A DNA stretch of 34,404 nucleotides from positions 1 to 34,404 of the forward strand of contig JADEXV010000064.1 of assembly GCA_015206945.1 (NCBI GenBank). Reading direction: 5' to 3'. Made by a program: the position numbers and the translations under genes. The notes under the pieces were generated by a model. That model was given only the letters and a program-made list of their open reading frames with translations, ran no database searches and was not told the DNA's origin. Source of the DNA: Nostocales cyanobacterium LEGE 12452. Its GTDB lineage: Bacteria; Cyanobacteriota; Cyanobacteriia; Cyanobacteriales; Nostocaceae. Positions 31,623-34,404 of the stretch are shown here, piece by piece. Each line of letters begins with the position of its first letter. The first letter of the stretch is position 1.

Positions 31623-34404
31623 ATGTTACGCATTCTTCTAATTGATGATAATTTGAATGACCGCCTACTGGCGATTCATGTACTAAAACAAGAGTTTTCT
31701 GACCTCCAGTTTCACGAAATTGATCAAGCAAAAGACTTGGAACAAGCATTGGAGAAAGGACACTTTGATTTAGTAATAACTGACTATCAATTACGCTGGA
31801 GTGATGGCTTAACAGTGATCCGGGCAATTAAAAATCGTTATCCTGATTGCCCAGTAATAATGTTTACCAATAGTGGCACTCAGGAAATTGCCGTTGAGGC
31901 GATGAAATCGGGATTGGAAGATTACATCATTAAGTCTCCTAAGCACTATGTTCGATTACCCGCAGCAGTCCGCCGAGCAATAGAGCGGACTGAAGCTCAA
32001 CGTAAAGCAGTCAGGCTAGAATCACGCTTTCAAACTTTGCTGAATAATTTAAATGTGGGAATTTATCGCTTAACGGCAGATGGTACTTTACTCGAAGCTA
32101 ATCCGGCATTTCTGCGGCTGTTGGGTTTAAATTCTCTAACTGAAATTCCAGCAAATCAGACCCTTGAGCCTTATTTCCAACCATTTGACTATGCCCAAGT
32201 TCTCAACCAATTAAAGCAAAATAGCGAAATCCGCGATCGCGAGATGCAATTGCAACGAGCGAATGGTACTCTAATTTGGGTGCGAATTAGTACAACTTTT
32301 ACTCAAGTAGATGGTACAACCGTTATTGACGGCTTGATAGAGGATATTAGCGAGCGTAAACAAGCTGAAAAAGCTCTACACCAAAGTGAGGAACGCGCAC
32401 AGCTTGCCGTTAACATCAGTCAGCTTGGGACTTGGCATTATGACCCCAGTACGAACCTCATCGAGTTGGACAAGCGAATGCGCGAGATTTGGGGCGAACC
32501 GGATGACACCGCGATTATCCCTCTGAGGATGGTAATAGAGCGCATCCACCCAGATGACCGGGAGCGTGTAGTCAACACCATCAGCAATGCGCTCGACGCG
32601 AGGTCGTCAGGTACTTATGAAATTGACTATCGGATCGTCTGGAACGATGGAACTGAGCGGTGGATATTCGCTAATGGACAGGTGCAATTTGAGGGAGAGG
32701 GAGTGTATAAGCAAGCGGTAAGGTTCCTCGGAACCGCACTCGACATCACCGAACGCAAACGAGCAGAGGAACGGCTGCACCTGCTGTATGAAACGACCAG
32801 TGATTTACTGGCCACAGAACATCCCATGCAGTTGATGAATAACTTGTTTAACAAGCTCTCAGCCCAGCTAGAGTTACATTCTTACTACAACTACATGGTT
32901 GAGGTAAAAGATAACCAGCAAATGCTGCATCTGAACAACTATGGGGGGATCTCTGAGGCAACGGCTCAGTCGCTGGAATGGATTGAATTTGGTCAATATC
33001 TTTGTGGACTGGTGGCACAAGAGCGGCAGCAAATTGTCTTTGATCAAGCGCAAATCTCCACCCATCCCAACGCACAGCTTGTCAACTCAATTGGCATCAC
33101 GGCTTTTGCTGGACAACCGTTGATTGTGCAGGGACGATTATTGGGAACGCTCTCCTTTGCCAGTCGTACCCGCTCCTGCTTTACTCCCGAAGAAATCGAT
33201 CTGCTGCAATCCACTTGCGAGCAGATGGCGATCGCAATTGAGCGGGCAAATTTACTGGCTTCAATCCAGCAACAAGCTCAACAATTGCAACAAGCCAACC
33301 GAATTAAAGATGAATTTCTGGCAGTGTTATCCCATGAATTGCGATCGCCCCTTAATCCGATTCTGGGTTGGTCTAAGCTGCTCCAAACCTGTAAGCTTGA
33401 CGAAGCCAAGACCGCTTATGCTCTGAGTGCGATCGAACGCAATGCCAAGTTGCAGTCTGAACTTATTGAAGACTTACTGGATGTTTCCCGAATTCTGCAA
33501 GGCAAACTTAGCCTGAATGTTTACCCAGTCGATCTAGTATCGACCGTTGAAGCTGCAATGGAAACTGTGCAGCTGGCTGCTGAAAGCAAGTCAATTCAAA
33601 TTCAGGTGAGGCTTGAACAAAATGTAGGGCAAGTGTTGGGCGATTCCAACCGATTACAGCAAGTGATTTGGAATCTCCTCTCGAACGCAATTAAGTTCAC
33701 TGATGTAGGAGGACGAGTAGATATCCAACTCAAGCAAGTTAGCTCTTTTGCCGAAATCACTGTTATCGATACAGGTCAAGGGATTCACCCTGACTTTCTC
33801 CCCTATGTGTTTGAATACTTCCGCCAAGCAGATAGTGCTACAACCAGAAAATTTGGTGGACTGGGGTTAGGGTTGGCGATCGCTCGTCACTTGGTCGAAT
33901 TGCATGGCGGAACTGTTCAGGTAGAAAGTGCAGGTGAAGGCCAGGGGGCAACCTTTACTGTGAGACTTCCGCTCATGGCAACTCCACCCCAAAAGAACGC
34001 GGACAGTAAACCGTCTGAGCCATGCTTAAATTTGCATGGCATCAAAGTTTTGGTGGTAGATGATAACACAGATACACGGGAGTTTATTGCTTTCATGCTA
34101 GAGATGTATGGGGCAAATGTAACAACTGTCACCTCAGCCGTTGAAGCTCTCGCCACTTTAAGCAAGTACAGAGCAGACGTGCTACTTAGCGATATTGGGA
34201 TGCCAGAAATGGATGGCTATATGTTGCTGCGCCAACTGAGAACTATGCCGTACCAACAGGGTGGGAAGATTCCAGCGATCGCCTTAACAGCATTTGCTGG
34301 AGAAATTAACTATCAAAAGGCTATAGAGGCAGGTTTTCAACGCCATGTTCCAAAGCCAATCGATCCAGCAAACCTGGTGGAGACGATTACCGACTTGGTT
34401 AGAC
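31623..34404 (+). CDS. Hybrid sensor kinase REC-PAS-PAS-GAF-HisKA-HATPase-REC (runs off right end)
   Basis: An open frame runs from the ATG at 31623 to the window edge without a stop (927 complete codons). Domains are: a receiver with Asp8/Asp9 and Asp54 (LVITDYQLRWSDGL); PAS1 (about 138-250, ending LIEDISERKQAE); PAS2 (about 260-385, SQLGTWHYDPSTNLIELDKR, ending TALDITERKRAE); and GAF (about 390-550). HisKA follows with His571 (FLAVLSHELRSPLNPI), then HATPase (VIWNLLSNAIKFTD, VIDTGQGIHPDF, FGGLGLGLAIARHLVELHGG). A C-terminal receiver has Asp857 (LLSDIGMPEMDGY) and Lys911 (VPKPIDP). The end of the protein is outside the window but must be close. The REC-PAS front is paralogous to that of the gene at 29400. 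It is soluble and probably part of a phosphorelay with the neighbours. Confidence 0.93.
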   Translation, partial: MLRILLIDDNLNDRLLAIHVLKQEFSDLQFHEIDQAKDLEQALEKGHFDLVITDYQLRWSDGLTVIRAIKNRYPDCPVIMFTNSGTQEIAVEAMKSGLEDYIIKSPKHYVRLPAAVRRAIERTEAQRKAVRLESRFQTLLNNLNVGIYRLTADGTLLEANPAFLRLLGLNSLTEIPANQTLEPYFQPFDYAQVLNQLKQNSEIRDREMQLQRANGTLIWVRISTTFTQVDGTTVIDGLIEDISERKQAEKALHQSEERAQLAVNISQLGTWHYDPSTNLIELDKRMREIWGEPDDTAIIPLRMVIERIHPDDRERVVNTISNALDARSSGTYEIDYRIVWNDGTERWIFANGQVQFEGEGVYKQAVRFLGTALDITERKRAEERLHLLYETTSDLLATEHPMQLMNNLFNKLSAQLELHSYYNYMVEVKDNQQMLHLNNYGGISEATAQSLEWIEFGQYLCGLVAQERQQIVFDQAQISTHPNAQLVNSIGITAFAGQPLIVQGRLLGTLSFASRTRSCFTPEEIDLLQSTCEQMAIAIERANLLASIQQQAQQLQQANRIKDEFLAVLSHELRSPLNPILGWSKLLQTCKLDEAKTAYALSAIERNAKLQSELIEDLLDVSRILQGKLSLNVYPVDLVSTVEAAMETVQLAAESKSIQIQVRLEQNVGQVLGDSNRLQQVIWNLLSNAIKFTDVGGRVDIQLKQVSSFAEITVIDTGQGIHPDFLPYVFEYFRQADSATTRKFGGLGLGLAIARHLVELHGGTVQVESAGEGQGATFTVRLPLMATPPQKNADSKPSEPCLNLHGIKVLVVDDNTDTREFIAFMLEMYGANVTTVTSAVEALATLSKYRADVLLSDIGMPEMDGYMLLRQLRTMPYQQGGKIPAIALTAFAGEINYQKAIEAGFQRHVPKPIDPANLVETITDLVR

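Noticed and set aside
32627..33690. Short ORFs on both strands in the right-end region
   Set aside because: They overlap the continuous hybrid-kinase frame starting at 31623, which explains the sequence fully.

Overview
The window looks like chromosomal DNA of a filamentous, Nostoc/Anabaena-type cyanobacterium. This is inferred from frequent GCGATCGC (HIP1) octamers, short heptamer-like tandem repeats between genes, a short KdpD that lacks a kinase domain, a Rcp1-like response regulator, and the many large sensor kinases. No rRNA, tRNA or CRISPR array was recognised.

Left end (1-3580): the end of a potassium-uptake kdp locus (kdpC, then a KdpD made only of the N-terminal and USP-like domains), followed by a convergent BT1/folate-biopterin-type MFS transporter. 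Region 3581-4816 is decayed DNA. It holds a small transposase-like remnant, G-rich/C-rich repeats, a wrecked Ser/Thr-kinase/histidine-kinase gene and a perfect 18-bp hairpin.

Middle (4817-13174): two large RTX-type calcium-binding repeat proteins point away from each other (846 aa on minus, 933 aa on plus). The 3 kb between them is gene-poor. It contains a small conserved-looking hypothetical gene and, at 7428-7822, two nested MITE-like elements of one family. Each of these has its own exact 9-bp target duplication. No type I secretion genes are present in the window.

13432-20078: two tandem paralogous substrate-binding lipoproteins with no permease or ATPase, then a membrane hybrid histidine kinase with a periplasmic sensor region, then a REC-PAS response regulator. 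The arrangement suggests a ligand-binding-protein/two-component sensing cluster.

20635-24887: a sigma-70-like protein faces a two-gene minus-strand operon of AAA-like (STAND-type) ATPases. One has an N-terminal HTH of the kind found on cyanobacterial VMAP/STAND proteins; the other has a C-terminal membrane anchor.

25630-27320: a secreted stand-alone AbfB-like (arabinose-binding beta-trefoil) protein and a class I SAM methyltransferase. 

27455-34404: a four-gene signalling cluster on the plus strand: CHASE3-like/GAF histidine kinase, REC-PAS-histidine kinase, Rcp1-like response regulator, and a large REC-PAS-PAS-GAF-HisKA-HATPase-REC hybrid kinase that is still open at the right edge. These proteins share duplicated modules. 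The first two share the kinase half, and the second and fourth share the REC-PAS front end.
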